This document shows positions 1 to 6,209 of a stretch of DNA of 18,895 bases, piece after piece. The translations under genes were made by a program, and so were the position numbers. Source of the stretch: CFX5 sp964568485 (GTDB lineage Bacteria; Chloroflexota; Anaerolineae; Caldilineales; Caldilineaceae); contig CAZMRA010000069.1 of the NCBI GenBank assembly GCA_964568485.1, forward strand, positions 1-18,895, in the 5' to 3' direction. A model generated the notes under the pieces. It did no database searches and was not told the DNA's origin. It saw only the letters and a list, made by a program, of their open reading frames with translations. Position 1 is the stretch's first letter, and each line of letters starts with the position of its first letter.

Positions 1-535
1 AATGGCGATAGAGATCCTCACGCGTCATGGTCAGCAGATCGCTCTTCCAGCCGATGATCGGGTTGTGATAGCTGTGCGCGGGATGGGCAGCGGCTTGTAC
101 TTCCTCGCCCAAGAGGTAGAAGTAGCTATTTTCGCTGCCTTCGCGCTCACTGAGGATTACCGTGCGTTCGGATTCAGTCTCGTCGGGGTCGAAGATGGAA
201 TTGGCCATGCGATCACTCTCGATCTGCAAGGCCAGCTCAATCCGTTCGGCCGGGAAGGTCTCGTAGTAGGTGGTCCAATCCTGCGAAGTCATGCCGTTGA
301 AGATGCCACCGGCGCGCGCCACGGCTTTGTCCAGTTCGCCACGCGGGAACTGTTCCGTGCCTTTGAAGAGCATGTGCTCGACCCAGTGGCTGATGCCTGT
401 GCAGCCGGGCAATTCGTTGCGACTGCCAACTCGGTAATAGATCCAAAAGCTGGCGACTGGCGCACTGTGGCGTTCTTGCAGGATCACCTGCATGCCATTC
501 TTTAGCTTAGTTTTCGTCAACGATTCCGTTGCCAT
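1..535 (-). CDS. M16 family zinc metallopeptidase (N-terminal part, runs off window)
   Basis: The reading frame is open from an ATG at 535 to the window edge, giving about 178 residues of an insulinase/processing-peptidase-like (M16) protein. The inverted zinc motif HWVEH is at residues 50-54 (His50, Glu53, His54). Glu130 lies exactly 76 residues after His54, matching the family's third zinc ligand. Typical flanking segments are present: NGMQVILQERHSAPVASF near the start, EHMLFKGTEQFPRG after the motif, and AGGIFNGMTSQDWTTYYET about 25 residues later. The start lies inside the end of ugd, with a 29-nt overlap. GAGGAG and AGGG sequences lie 8-15 nt upstream, and the next in-frame start, TTG at 520, would still keep all motifs. 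Translation is probably coupled to ugd. M16 enzymes degrade peptides or process precursors, but the substrate here is unknown. The 3' part is outside the window. Confidence 0.88.
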   Translation of the reverse strand, partial: MATESLTKTKLKNGMQVILQERHSAPVASFWIYYRVGSRNELPGCTGISHWVEHMLFKGTEQFPRGELDKAVARAGGIFNGMTSQDWTTYYETFPAERIELALQIESDRMANSIFDPDETESERTVILSEREGSENSYFYLLGEEVQAAAHPAHSYHNPIIGWKSDLLTMTREDLYRH

Positions 536-1847
536 TCGTTAGCCCTGCTCCTCGGCCCACAGCCTTATAGACAAATCCTAGCTCGTACATCACCCCTTGA
601 TCATAGATATTGCGGCCGTCGATAATGTAAGGACGACGCATCGCCTCTTTGACGCGGACCAGATCCAGATGCTTGAACTCGTTCCATTCGGTACAAATCA
701 ACAGGGCATCAGCGCCATCGGCCACATCGTAGGGGTCTTCGGCCATCTTGAGGGATGGATTGACGCGGGTGGCATTGGGCATGGCTACCGGATCATAAGC
801 GGTGACCAATGCGCCTTCGTTTTGCAGCATACGAATGATGTCGAGCGCGGGTGATTCGCGGATGTCATCGGTATTGGGTTTGAAGGCCAATCCCAGCACA
901 CCTACACGGCGATCCAGTAGACGCCCGCCGAGTAATTCGCGCAAATGCAACAGCGCCCAACGCCGGGCATCACGATTGATGTCGATGACTGCGCGCAGCA
1001 GCGATGGATGCGAGCCATGTACCAACGCCATGTGTTCGAGCGCCTTGACATCTTTGGGGAAACAACTACCGCCGTAGCCCAGACCAGCATTCAAAAAGGC
1101 GGGTCCGATCCGTTTGTCCAGACCCATCCCAAAGGCCACTTCTTGCACATCCGCGCCCAACCGCTCACAGATGGCCGCGATCTCGTTGATAAAGCTGATC
1201 TTAGTGGCCAGGAAGGCGTTGCTGGCATATTTAATCATCTCTGCGGTGCGCAGATCGGTCACGACGATGCGCGTGCGCAGGGGGAAGTGGAGCTGCCCCA
1301 CCTTCTCGGCGGCTTGTGGATTGCTGCTCCCAACCACCACCCGGTCGGGATTCATAAAGTCATACAATGCCGAGCCTTCACGGGTAAACTCAGGGCAGCT
1401 GACCACATCAAAGGGGATCGGTTGCGGCTGGCTGCGCTTGATAATATCGGCCACCCAGTCGCCCGTGCCCACTGGCACCGTGCTCTTGTTGATCACAATC
1501 AGCGGCCGCGTCATATTCTGGGCGATGGACTGAGCAGCCATCCGTACATATTGCAGATCGGCTTCACCGTCGACGCCGCTGGGCGTACCAACACAGATAA
1601 AGACAAACTCGGCATCGGCCAGGGCTTCGGCATAATCGGTCGTGAAGGAGAGACGACCTGCCTGCAAATTGCGGGTGAGCATTTCACTGAGGCCAGGTTC
1701 GTAAATTGGCACCCGACCCTGCCGCAACATTTCGATTTTTTCTTCACTAATATCAATACAAATCACCCGGTTGCCCATGTCGGCAAAACAGGTACCTGTT
1801 GAGAGACCAACATACCCGGTACCGGCCACGGCGATGGTATTTTTCAT
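507..1847 (-). CDS. ugd: UDP-glucose 6-dehydrogenase
   Basis: This cytosolic enzyme oxidises UDP-glucose to UDP-glucuronate in two NAD-dependent steps, supplying a precursor for acidic polysaccharides or glycolipids. At 446 residues it has the family's normal length. The N-terminal Rossmann motif GTGYVGL is at residues 9-15, followed by VGTP (86-89) and STVPVGT (122-128). The central helix IKYASNAFLATKISFINE carries Lys206 and Asn210. The catalytic cysteine is Cys262 in GYGGSCFPKD, with Lys266 and Asp267. The C-terminal UDP-binding domain has the usual GLAFKPNTDDIRESP segment. The ATG at 1847 follows a good AAGGAG site 8 nt away. An UPF0104-type membrane protein lies upstream on the same strand, 252 nt away, and an overlapping M16 peptidase gene lies downstream. 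A related nucleotide-sugar dehydrogenase with another substrate (for example UDP-ManNAc) is possible but less likely. Confidence 0.95.
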   Translation of the reverse strand: MKNTIAVAGTGYVGLSTGTCFADMGNRVICIDISEEKIEMLRQGRVPIYEPGLSEMLTRNLQAGRLSFTTDYAEALADAEFVFICVGTPSGVDGEADLQYVRMAAQSIAQNMTRPLIVINKSTVPVGTGDWVADIIKRSQPQPIPFDVVSCPEFTREGSALYDFMNPDRVVVGSSNPQAAEKVGQLHFPLRTRIVVTDLRTAEMIKYASNAFLATKISFINEIAAICERLGADVQEVAFGMGLDKRIGPAFLNAGLGYGGSCFPKDVKALEHMALVHGSHPSLLRAVIDINRDARRWALLHLRELLGGRLLDRRVGVLGLAFKPNTDDIRESPALDIIRMLQNEGALVTAYDPVAMPNATRVNPSLKMAEDPYDVADGADALLICTEWNEFKHLDLVRVKEAMRRPYIIDGRNIYDQGVMYELGFVYKAVGRGAGLTNGNGIVDEN

Positions 1848-1920
1848 CGATACAACTCCTTGTCAAGGAACACGATACTAAAACCTGCTGAGATACTATG
1901 CTGATATATGCGCTCTTACG

Positions 1921-1944
1921 GGTCATTCGAGACACGAAATGACC
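1921..1944. repeat. Inverted repeat upstream of ugd
   Basis: GGTCATT (1921-1927) and AATGACC (1938-1944) form a perfect 7-bp inverted repeat with a 10-nt spacer. The spacer ends can add two more pairs with one bulge. It lies about 75 nt before the ugd start. No T-run follows on the minus strand, so an operator or 5'-UTR hairpin fits better than a terminator. Function is inferred from position only. Confidence 0.4.
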
Positions 1945-2037
1945 GAATTTTCATAATCCATGTGAGTTGTGAGGGCTGATAGCTCGTCGGCATCGGATAA
2001 ACTACGTTTATGGAACGCTTTATGCCCTAACACGATA

Positions 2038-2059
2038 CCACTTCCTGCTTCGGAAGCGG
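2038..2059 (-). other. Hairpin after the UPF0104-type gene, no clear T-run
   Basis: On the minus strand CCGCTTCC (2059-2052) pairs with GGAAGTGG (2045-2038), 8 bp including one G-U, around a 6-nt loop. It lies 40 nt past the stop of the membrane-protein gene. No T-tract follows, so it may act as an mRNA 3'-end or processing hairpin between that gene and ugd. It is not a convincing intrinsic terminator. Confidence 0.35.
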
Positions 2060-2099
2060 TTTACGACTTGTTGCATGCGGGATCCGGTCTTGCGGACAA

Positions 2100-3128
2100 T
2101 TAGCTCGCGTCGCCAGCGGTCTGCTGGGCATGCTCTTTGGCGCGCTCAAAATCCGACCAGCGCAACTGCTCTCGCCAGAAATAATACGCGCCGACTACGG
2201 TAACTGGCACCCACAAAGCAGCATGCAAGGTGAAGGTATACCCTGCGGCCAAATTCGCCGGAACGCCAAATTGCTTCAAAACTTCGATGCCCGGTGTATC
2301 AAAGGTGCCGATATAGCCTGGTGCCGAAGGCAAGGTTGTCGCAAGATTCACCAAGCCATTCATCAACATCAACACCAAAAAGCTCACCTCAAAATCGAAG
2401 GCGTGCATCACAAACCAATATTTAACAGTTTCCATCAGCCAGATCAAAACGCTGGTGGCGAAGATCATCCCCACGTCGCTGGCTTGACTCAGGCTGTGCA
2501 AACCGGCCATGAAACGCTCATAGAAGTCATCGATACGGGGCCGGATGACCGCTGGCAAAAACCTAGCGGCAATCCACTGATACACAGCGGCCATCTGCTG
2601 CGGATGAGCAGCCATCCAAACAAATAGGGCGGTTGCGATCAATAAAAAGATAGTCAAGCCGATGACGGCATTGCGGTAGAAGGGAGGTAAAGCTGGGGCA
2701 AAAGGTAAGGCCAAAAACACAAACAACAGCATCACCAAGCCATCAAAGACCCGCTCGATGATCACCGTGGCCAGGCTTGAGGAGATGGGTATCCCTTCTT
2801 TTTGACGCAAAACAAAGGAGCGTAAGACTTCGCCTGCACGAAATGGATAGATATTATTGCCAAAATAGCCAATGCAGACCAGCGGGTAGAGCCGAGCAAC
2901 GGGAATCACCCGGAAGTGGCGCAGCGTATAATGCCAACGCCAACTGCGGATCCACAAGCCGGCGAAATAGACGCCAATCCCTGGCAGGATCCACCAATAA
3001 TTGGCCGTGCGCAGCGCCTGGCCGACCTCGGCCAAATGCAACCCTGGTAAAACTAGATAGAGAAAGAGGGCGCTGATGGCCAAGCCAATCAACAATTGCG
3101 TTGTGCGCTTCAACCCTACCTCGAACAA
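2100..3128 (-). CDS. LPG_synthase_TM / UPF0104 (YbhN-like) polytopic membrane protein
   Basis: This is a 342-residue protein with about eight hydrophobic helices, the usual size for stand-alone members of the lysylphosphatidylglycerol-synthase transmembrane family (also called UPF0104 or AglD/YbhN-like). Two family signatures are visible: GNNIYPFRAGEVLRSFVLRQ followed by ATVIIERVFDGL in the first half, and LPSAPGYIGTFDTPG near the C-terminus. There is no aminoacyltransferase domain, so it is not MprF. Stand-alone members are thought to flip or help modify polyprenyl-linked lipids or sugars, which would fit the downstream UDP-glucose dehydrogenase. That role is inferred. The start is TTG at 3128, because an in-frame TGA sits 9 nt further upstream. 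A second TTG at 3113, preceded by GAGG, is an alternative. The hydrophilic C-terminus contains the segment FERAKEHAQQTAGDAS. Confidence 0.88.
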   Translation of the reverse strand: MFEVGLKRTTQLLIGLAISALFLYLVLPGLHLAEVGQALRTANYWWILPGIGVYFAGLWIRSWRWHYTLRHFRVIPVARLYPLVCIGYFGNNIYPFRAGEVLRSFVLRQKEGIPISSSLATVIIERVFDGLVMLLFVFLALPFAPALPPFYRNAVIGLTIFLLIATALFVWMAAHPQQMAAVYQWIAARFLPAVIRPRIDDFYERFMAGLHSLSQASDVGMIFATSVLIWLMETVKYWFVMHAFDFEVSFLVLMLMNGLVNLATTLPSAPGYIGTFDTPGIEVLKQFGVPANLAAGYTFTLHAALWVPVTVVGAYYFWREQLRWSDFERAKEHAQQTAGDAS

Positions 3129-3186
3129 AACAAGTCAATAGTGCCGTAATCGCCAGCGATCGGCGCGCTAAAAATGCCGACGAAAC

Positions 3187-3216
3187 AGCATAGCACAATC
3201 CACTCCAAACAACCAA
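3187..3216 (-). promoter_or_regulatory. Possible sigma-70-type promoter for the UPF0104-type gene
   Basis: On the minus strand TTGGTT (3216-3211), an 18-bp spacer and TATGCT (3192-3187) lie about 60 nt before the TTG start. The -10 box is good and the -35 box only fair. A promoter here is expected, because a terminator closes the preceding SWIM transcript. Confidence 0.35.
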
Positions 3217-3292
3217 GCAGCTCAGCACCTGGGTGTAAGCGAAAGCCACGCACGAACCTTGCCGAGATCACTCGGTTCTGTGGCTCGCTAGC

Positions 3293-3330
3293 CTTGGCAG
3301 CTTGCCACCTGGCGACAAGCTGGAGCCAAG
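3293..3330. repeat. Long interrupted inverted repeat
   Basis: CTTGGC AGCTTG (3293-3304) is complementary to CAAGCT (3316-3321) and GCCAAG (3325-3330). The result is 12 paired bases with a 3-nt bulge (GGA) and an 11-nt loop. No T-run follows on either strand. It lies just after the SWIM terminator on the minus strand. Role unknown. Confidence 0.45.
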
Positions 3331-3344
3331 CACATTTCTCGCAT

Positions 3345-3394
3345 AATAAAAGCGTCTGCAATTCTTGCGGTGAGGCAGAGAGATTGCAGACGCT
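3345..3394 (-). terminator. Rho-independent terminator of the SWIM gene
   Basis: AGCGTCTGCAAT and ATTGCAGACGCT (3351-3362 and 3383-3394) form a perfect 12-bp stem with a 20-nt loop. On the minus strand the stem is followed by TTTTATTATG. It lies about 75 nt past the SWIM stop codon. The tail on the plus strand is not T-rich, so this is directional. Confidence 0.8.
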
Positions 3395-3469
3395 GTCCTA
3401 GCCAGGTTTGTTATAGCCACCGTCATGGAGCGACCAGGCCAGGGACGAGTAGGTCCGGAGCGTTTGGCT

Positions 3470-3988
3470 TTACGATACCGCCACGGGAATCAGCGCGCTA
3501 AACGTTGCAGGTTCGACGCCATCCCCCAAGATTTCTTCCAGGGCCATCACATGAGAACAGACCCCACGCATCACAAACTCTTCGCAATCACATTCCCACA
3601 CCGTCGCATCATAGGTGATGGTATGGGTAGAATGTTCACCGCGCAATTCAACTTCGCTGCTCACAACGCGTAAACGCTGGTCGCGCTCATCCGCATATTG
3701 TTGGGCTTTGAGCAAGCGGCTCGCAGCCGACTCCATGCTTGAAGGCGGTGTCATCACCGCAGGCTCGACTGAATCTCCCAAAATGCGCTCCATCGCCATA
3801 ATGTGCGCGCAAACTCGCTGCAAGTAAAACTCTTCGCAATCGCAGCGCCAATCGCCGCGATCATACACAACCGTGTGATTCGCATTCTCGCCATGCAACT
3901 CAACTTCAAAACTACACACTCGGACTCGCCGATCTCGCTCTTTGGCATATTGGCGAGCTTTCATAATTCTGCTTGCTGCTGAATCCAT
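3470..3988 (-). CDS. Tandem double SWIM zinc-finger protein
   Basis: The 172-residue protein consists of two homologous units of about 85 residues. Each begins SAASR, continues through QYA-ERD and EVEL-GE, reaches CDCEEF and ends ILGD-VEPA. Each unit holds a SWIM-type zinc motif: Cys49-x-Cys51 with Cys60-x-His62, and Cys133-x-Cys135 with Cys144-x-His146, with identical spacing. SWIM domains bind DNA or protein and are known from SWI2/SNF2-associated proteins and MuDR transposases. A stand-alone duplicated form has no function I can assign. The ATG at 3988 follows a strong AAGGAGAG site. There is no good promoter in the 130 nt just upstream. Transcription probably comes from the strong promoter near 4360 by read-through of the leader terminator at 4123-4158, and ends at 3394-3345. 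Confidence 0.85.
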   Translation of the reverse strand: MDSAASRIMKARQYAKERDRRVRVCSFEVELHGENANHTVVYDRGDWRCDCEEFYLQRVCAHIMAMERILGDSVEPAVMTPPSSMESAASRLLKAQQYADERDQRLRVVSSEVELRGEHSTHTITYDATVWECDCEEFVMRGVCSHVMALEEILGDGVEPATFSALIPVAVS

Positions 3989-4122
3989 TAGATTCTCTCC
4001 TTTTCGTTCACAGCATCCTCAACTCGGTTCAGGGTCATTCCTCGACCCCACAACGACCTCGATCTGGAAACGGAAACGGCTGAAAGGGCAAGAAACCAGT
4101 AATCGGCTAGCAACCGTTTGCA

Positions 4123-4158
4123 GAGTAAACAAAACACCCAGGCATAATGCCTGGGTGT
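4123..4158 (-). terminator. Leader terminator between a 25-codon ORF and the SWIM gene
   Basis: The palindrome ACACCCAGGCAT / ATGCCTGGGTGT (4134-4158), centred on one base, is followed on the minus strand by TTTGTTTACTC. This is a strong intrinsic terminator. It lies about 200 nt downstream of a near-consensus promoter and 135 nt before the SWIM start, the arrangement expected of a transcription attenuator. It is much too far (about 340 nt) from the upstream membrane-protein stop to be its natural terminator. Confidence 0.8.
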
Positions 4159-4235
4159 CACACACACTCTAGGAAGGACAGCGCGCTGATCGAACACTTA
4201 TCCGCAATATTCAGCTTACACAAGAAAATCACCAT
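4158..4235 (-). CDS. Putative 25-residue leader peptide or small protein
   Basis: An ATG at 4235 opens a 25-codon frame with the N-terminus MVIFLCKLNIADK and three cysteines (6, 14, 24). The frame ends in TGA at 4160-4158, which touches the first stem base of the terminator. GGAGGAG (4251-4245) sits 9 nt before the ATG, a strong ribosome-binding site. Just upstream, AGAAGCAAC (4293-4301, plus strand) allows a 9-bp helix that would hide most of that site. The frame lies between a near-consensus promoter and a terminator, so it is very likely transcribed. Whether it is translated, and whether it is a leader peptide controlling the SWIM gene or an independent small protein, is not shown. No resemblance to a known leader peptide was seen, and the composition shows no run of regulatory codons. 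Confidence 0.5.
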   Translation of the reverse strand: MVIFLCKLNIADKCSISALSFLECV

Positions 4236-4359
4236 CTTACGCTGCTCCTCCACGACACAACCTACACCAGTTGAAGTAGGTATCAGCAAACAAGAAGCAA
4301 CACGCTAACGCACTGAACACTTCAGTGAATAACCGTTCGTTTTCCTCACGGTTACTGAC

Positions 4360-4388
4360 AGTATACGGGATGCCGCGAGACTTGTCAA
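4360..4388 (-). promoter_or_regulatory. Near-consensus sigma-70 promoter
   Basis: On the minus strand TTGACA (4388-4383) is separated by exactly 17 bp from TATACT (4365-4360). The -35 box is a perfect match and the -10 box matches five of six consensus bases, making this the best promoter in the window. Predicted transcription starts near 4353. It drives the structured leader and, by read-through, probably the SWIM gene. Confidence 0.85.
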
Positions 4389-4477
4389 GCGCATTTTCGG
4401 CCCCCCAAAATGGCCATAAAGAAATTGTAACAAGCCGGGAACTATTCCGATTCGCAAGACGTTGAAGCTAGGATCTA

Positions 4478-4493
4478 AACACAAAGTTGTGTT
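4478..4493. repeat. Short inverted repeat just after a stop codon
   Basis: AACACAA (4478-4484) and TTGTGTT (4487-4493) flank a 2-nt centre immediately downstream of the membrane-protein stop at 4497. On the minus strand it could be a weak A/T-rich transcript-end hairpin. It lacks a G/C-rich stem. Confidence 0.3.
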
Positions 4494-4496
4494 GAT

Positions 4497-5858
4497 TTAA
4501 GGCATTGCTTGCAAGCGAAAACCGGATGGCACAGCGGCTGCATCATAAGCGATCGGGAAGGCCACTGGACTCCCCAATTGGGTCAATTCGTTTTGCGCAG
4601 CTAGCAGGCGTTCATTCAATTGTTCGGCAGAGCTGTCGGGATAATGGCCCAATTCATGTTGTAAGGCCAGCCATTGCCGGGCAGCCAAGCGGAAGGTAGC
4701 TTGGGCAAGCGGATCAGGTTCAGCAGCGGCGATGGTCTGCAAAAGCGTATCGATTGCCCCAGTGACGGCATTAAGTTCGCGCAAGTAGGCTGAATGATTT
4801 GCTGTCCATTCGGGCACCAACGCCAGACCAAACGCACCACTCGCAATTCGCAGCTTGGTCAGTAGCCAGTCGCGCTGGGCCAATAGGAGCCATAATTGTT
4901 GCCCTGGCAAGATATTCGCTTGTTGTTGTTCAGCCACAAAGGCAATCCAAGCTTGGTCTTCTGCCAAGAGCGCTTGTTGCAAAGCTGCTTGTTCGGGGCC
5001 GATATCAGCACCACCGGTGAAGTTGATGCGATTGACCAGTTCGCGGGCTCGCTGCTGGCGCGTGCCAATCGCAGTCTTCAGCGCATCCGTGTAGTCAAGG
5101 GGCAGAGCCCGGCGCTCAATTCGCTCAACTTGAACCAAATTCTCTTGAATGGCAAAGAAGGGATTGCGCACTAACTCAGTCAATTGCCGGCGCAATGTCT
5201 CGTCGGATAACTGGTCGGCCAGAGGGCGCAAGCTCGTAAAGATTTCACTCCGCTGCGCCGGTAAGAGATCAGGCGCCCGGCGCACAGCCAGCAAAGTCTG
5301 GGAGGCAGCATCTTGGGCTTCTGCCAGTTTGCCAATTTTGGCCAACCCTTGGGAGATCTGTAACAGGGCTTGGCTACGTTCGAGGGAGCTAAAAGAGCCA
5401 TCCAGCAAAACGACAGCACGAGCCTGATGAAAGAGCAACCCAGCAATTTCACTTTCATCTTGTTGACTATAATGTTGTGCCATCAATAAGAGTAAATTAA
5501 GCTGTGTGGCACCATTCGGAAAATGATGAAACAACAGCGCGGCGCGGCTCGTTTCTAAATAGCCCGCCTGAATGGCTTGATAGGCTAACGCATCCGCCGG
5601 GTCGCCGGCCAATTCAGCAATCGCCAGCCCCGCCACGACCTGCTCGGTCTGGATGCTGGCCAGGGGATTGTCAAGCTGGATGACGGGCTGTTGGCCGCGA
5701 TAAAGTTGCCAAAGCCAAAACAACGTGATCAAACCGACGATCAAGCAGAACAAAAAGCCGGCCAACAATATCCGCTCTAACCAGCGGCGGCGCGGTCTGC
5801 TAGGGCGACTCGGATAATGCGACGCAAAAGGTGTATTTACTGGATCATCAAACGCCAT
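4497..5858 (-). CDS. Single-pass membrane protein, helical extracytoplasmic region, unknown function
   Basis: I do not recognise a family. The 453-residue protein starts with a short polar segment rich in Ser, Pro and Arg (SRPSRPRRRW), then one hydrophobic helix (LAGFLFCLIVGLITLFWLW, roughly residues 30-53). A long, mostly alpha-helical, Ala/Leu/Gln-rich domain follows. The positive-inside rule places that domain outside the cytoplasm. Parts such as SQALLQISQGLAKIGKLAEA resemble TPR-like helix pairs, but no clear repeat register was found. I chose the ATG at 5858 because a perfect TATAAT ends 6 nt before it, which puts the transcription start at the ATG. An in-frame ATG at 5876 adds six residues but would lie upstream of that box. 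It is divergent from the glycosidase gene at 6210. Confidence 0.75.
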   Translation of the reverse strand: MAFDDPVNTPFASHYPSRPSRPRRRWLERILLAGFLFCLIVGLITLFWLWQLYRGQQPVIQLDNPLASIQTEQVVAGLAIAELAGDPADALAYQAIQAGYLETSRAALLFHHFPNGATQLNLLLLMAQHYSQQDESEIAGLLFHQARAVVLLDGSFSSLERSQALLQISQGLAKIGKLAEAQDAASQTLLAVRRAPDLLPAQRSEIFTSLRPLADQLSDETLRRQLTELVRNPFFAIQENLVQVERIERRALPLDYTDALKTAIGTRQQRARELVNRINFTGGADIGPEQAALQQALLAEDQAWIAFVAEQQQANILPGQQLWLLLAQRDWLLTKLRIASGAFGLALVPEWTANHSAYLRELNAVTGAIDTLLQTIAAAEPDPLAQATFRLAARQWLALQHELGHYPDSSAEQLNERLLAAQNELTQLGSPVAFPIAYDAAAVPSGFRLQAMP

Positions 5859-5864
5859 AATGAT

Positions 5865-5870
5865 ATTATA
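5865..5870 (-). promoter_or_regulatory. Perfect -10 box at a probable leaderless start
   Basis: TATAAT (5870-5865 on the minus strand) ends 6 nt before the ATG at 5858. The position 17 nt upstream (ATTTCA) is only a poor -35 match. There is no Shine-Dalgarno sequence before either possible ATG, which fits a leaderless mRNA. Confidence 0.5.
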
Positions 5871-5876
5871 CTGCAT

Positions 5877-6209
5877 CTATTCATGAATGAAATGATTAGA
5901 GGTTATCTCGAAAACGATTGGGCTCGTGCGTTATCTTACCAACACAATCGGCAATACCTAGAGTTTGAAATCTACTCGATCATGGGGCGCGGAATTTTAA
6001 GAGTAGTCTGGGCCTTGCTCATTGTCCCCCACGTGCGCCAAGCCCAATTTCATATTTTCACCCATCCCCTCATTATGCTAAGATATGTAAACTGGCTACA
6101 AATTTCTGTATCTATTTTAGCGCGCCCATTAGCCATTCTTTGCGCTCGACCGTTGCCGAAGCCGATATAGAACGTTTGTAGATTTTCGACGTGAAGGAGT
6201 TGATACCGT
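5877..6209. other. Divergent intergenic region, no gene seen
   Basis: This 333-nt stretch separates the minus-strand membrane protein from the plus-strand glycosidase genes. AAGGAG at its right end is the ribosome-binding site for the gene at 6210. A/T-rich sequence around 6050-6115 (TATGCTAAGATATG near 6075) could hold a plus-strand promoter, but I cannot pick a convincing -35/-10 pair. The frames across it have no ribosome-binding site or family signature. Confidence 0.55.

Larger units (their letters stand above)
3129..3469. other. Gene-free interval with hairpins between SWIM and UPF0104-type genes
   Basis: I see no convincing gene in these 341 nt. They hold the SWIM terminator (3345-3394), an imperfect long hairpin (3293-3330), a short CCGAG/CTCGG hairpin (3262-3275) and a possible minus-strand promoter (3187-3216). 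Reading frames here lack family signatures and ribosome-binding sites. Confidence 0.6.
4123..4353 (-). ncRNA. Structured leader RNA or small RNA upstream of SWIM gene
   Basis: The inferred transcript starts near 4353 and ends in the T-run near 4123, about 230 nt. On the minus strand, in order, it could form: AACCGT/ACGGTT (4331-4353); a perfect CACTGAA/TTCAGTG hairpin with a 3-nt loop (4311-4327); a long-range 9-bp helix, 4301-4293 with 4249-4241, covering the GGAGGAG site and enclosing a CCTAC/GTAGG pair; the 25-codon ORF; and the terminator. It does not match a riboswitch class or 6S RNA that I can recognise. It may be a cis-acting attenuator for the SWIM gene, an independent small RNA, or both. 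Confidence 0.45.

Noticed and set aside
2..505. Plus-strand reading frame of about 167 residues
   Set aside because: It is the antisense of the M16 peptidase, whose minus-strand frame carries HWVEH and Glu130 with correct spacing. The plus-strand product has no family signature.
945..1802. Long plus-strand frame of 285 residues
   Set aside because: It is a shadow of ugd, which has complete NAD-binding and catalytic motifs on the minus strand.
507..1847. Cys151 in SCPEFTREG, where many homologues have Asn before PEF
   Set aside because: This position varies in the family and the catalytic residues are intact, so I do not treat it as a meaningful anomaly.
2100..3128. MprF-type lysylphosphatidylglycerol synthase
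   Set aside because: Only the transmembrane part is present; the aminoacyl-transferase domain is missing, so a name implying lipid lysylation is not supported.
4134..4158. Near-perfect palindrome as a transposon end or operator
   Set aside because: A T-run follows directly on the minus strand and a strong promoter lies 200 nt upstream, so an intrinsic terminator explains it. No transposase or second copy is present.
4497..5876. Assignment of the helical membrane protein as a TPR protein
   Set aside because: Some helix pairs look TPR-like, but no consistent 34-residue register was found, so I left it as unknown.
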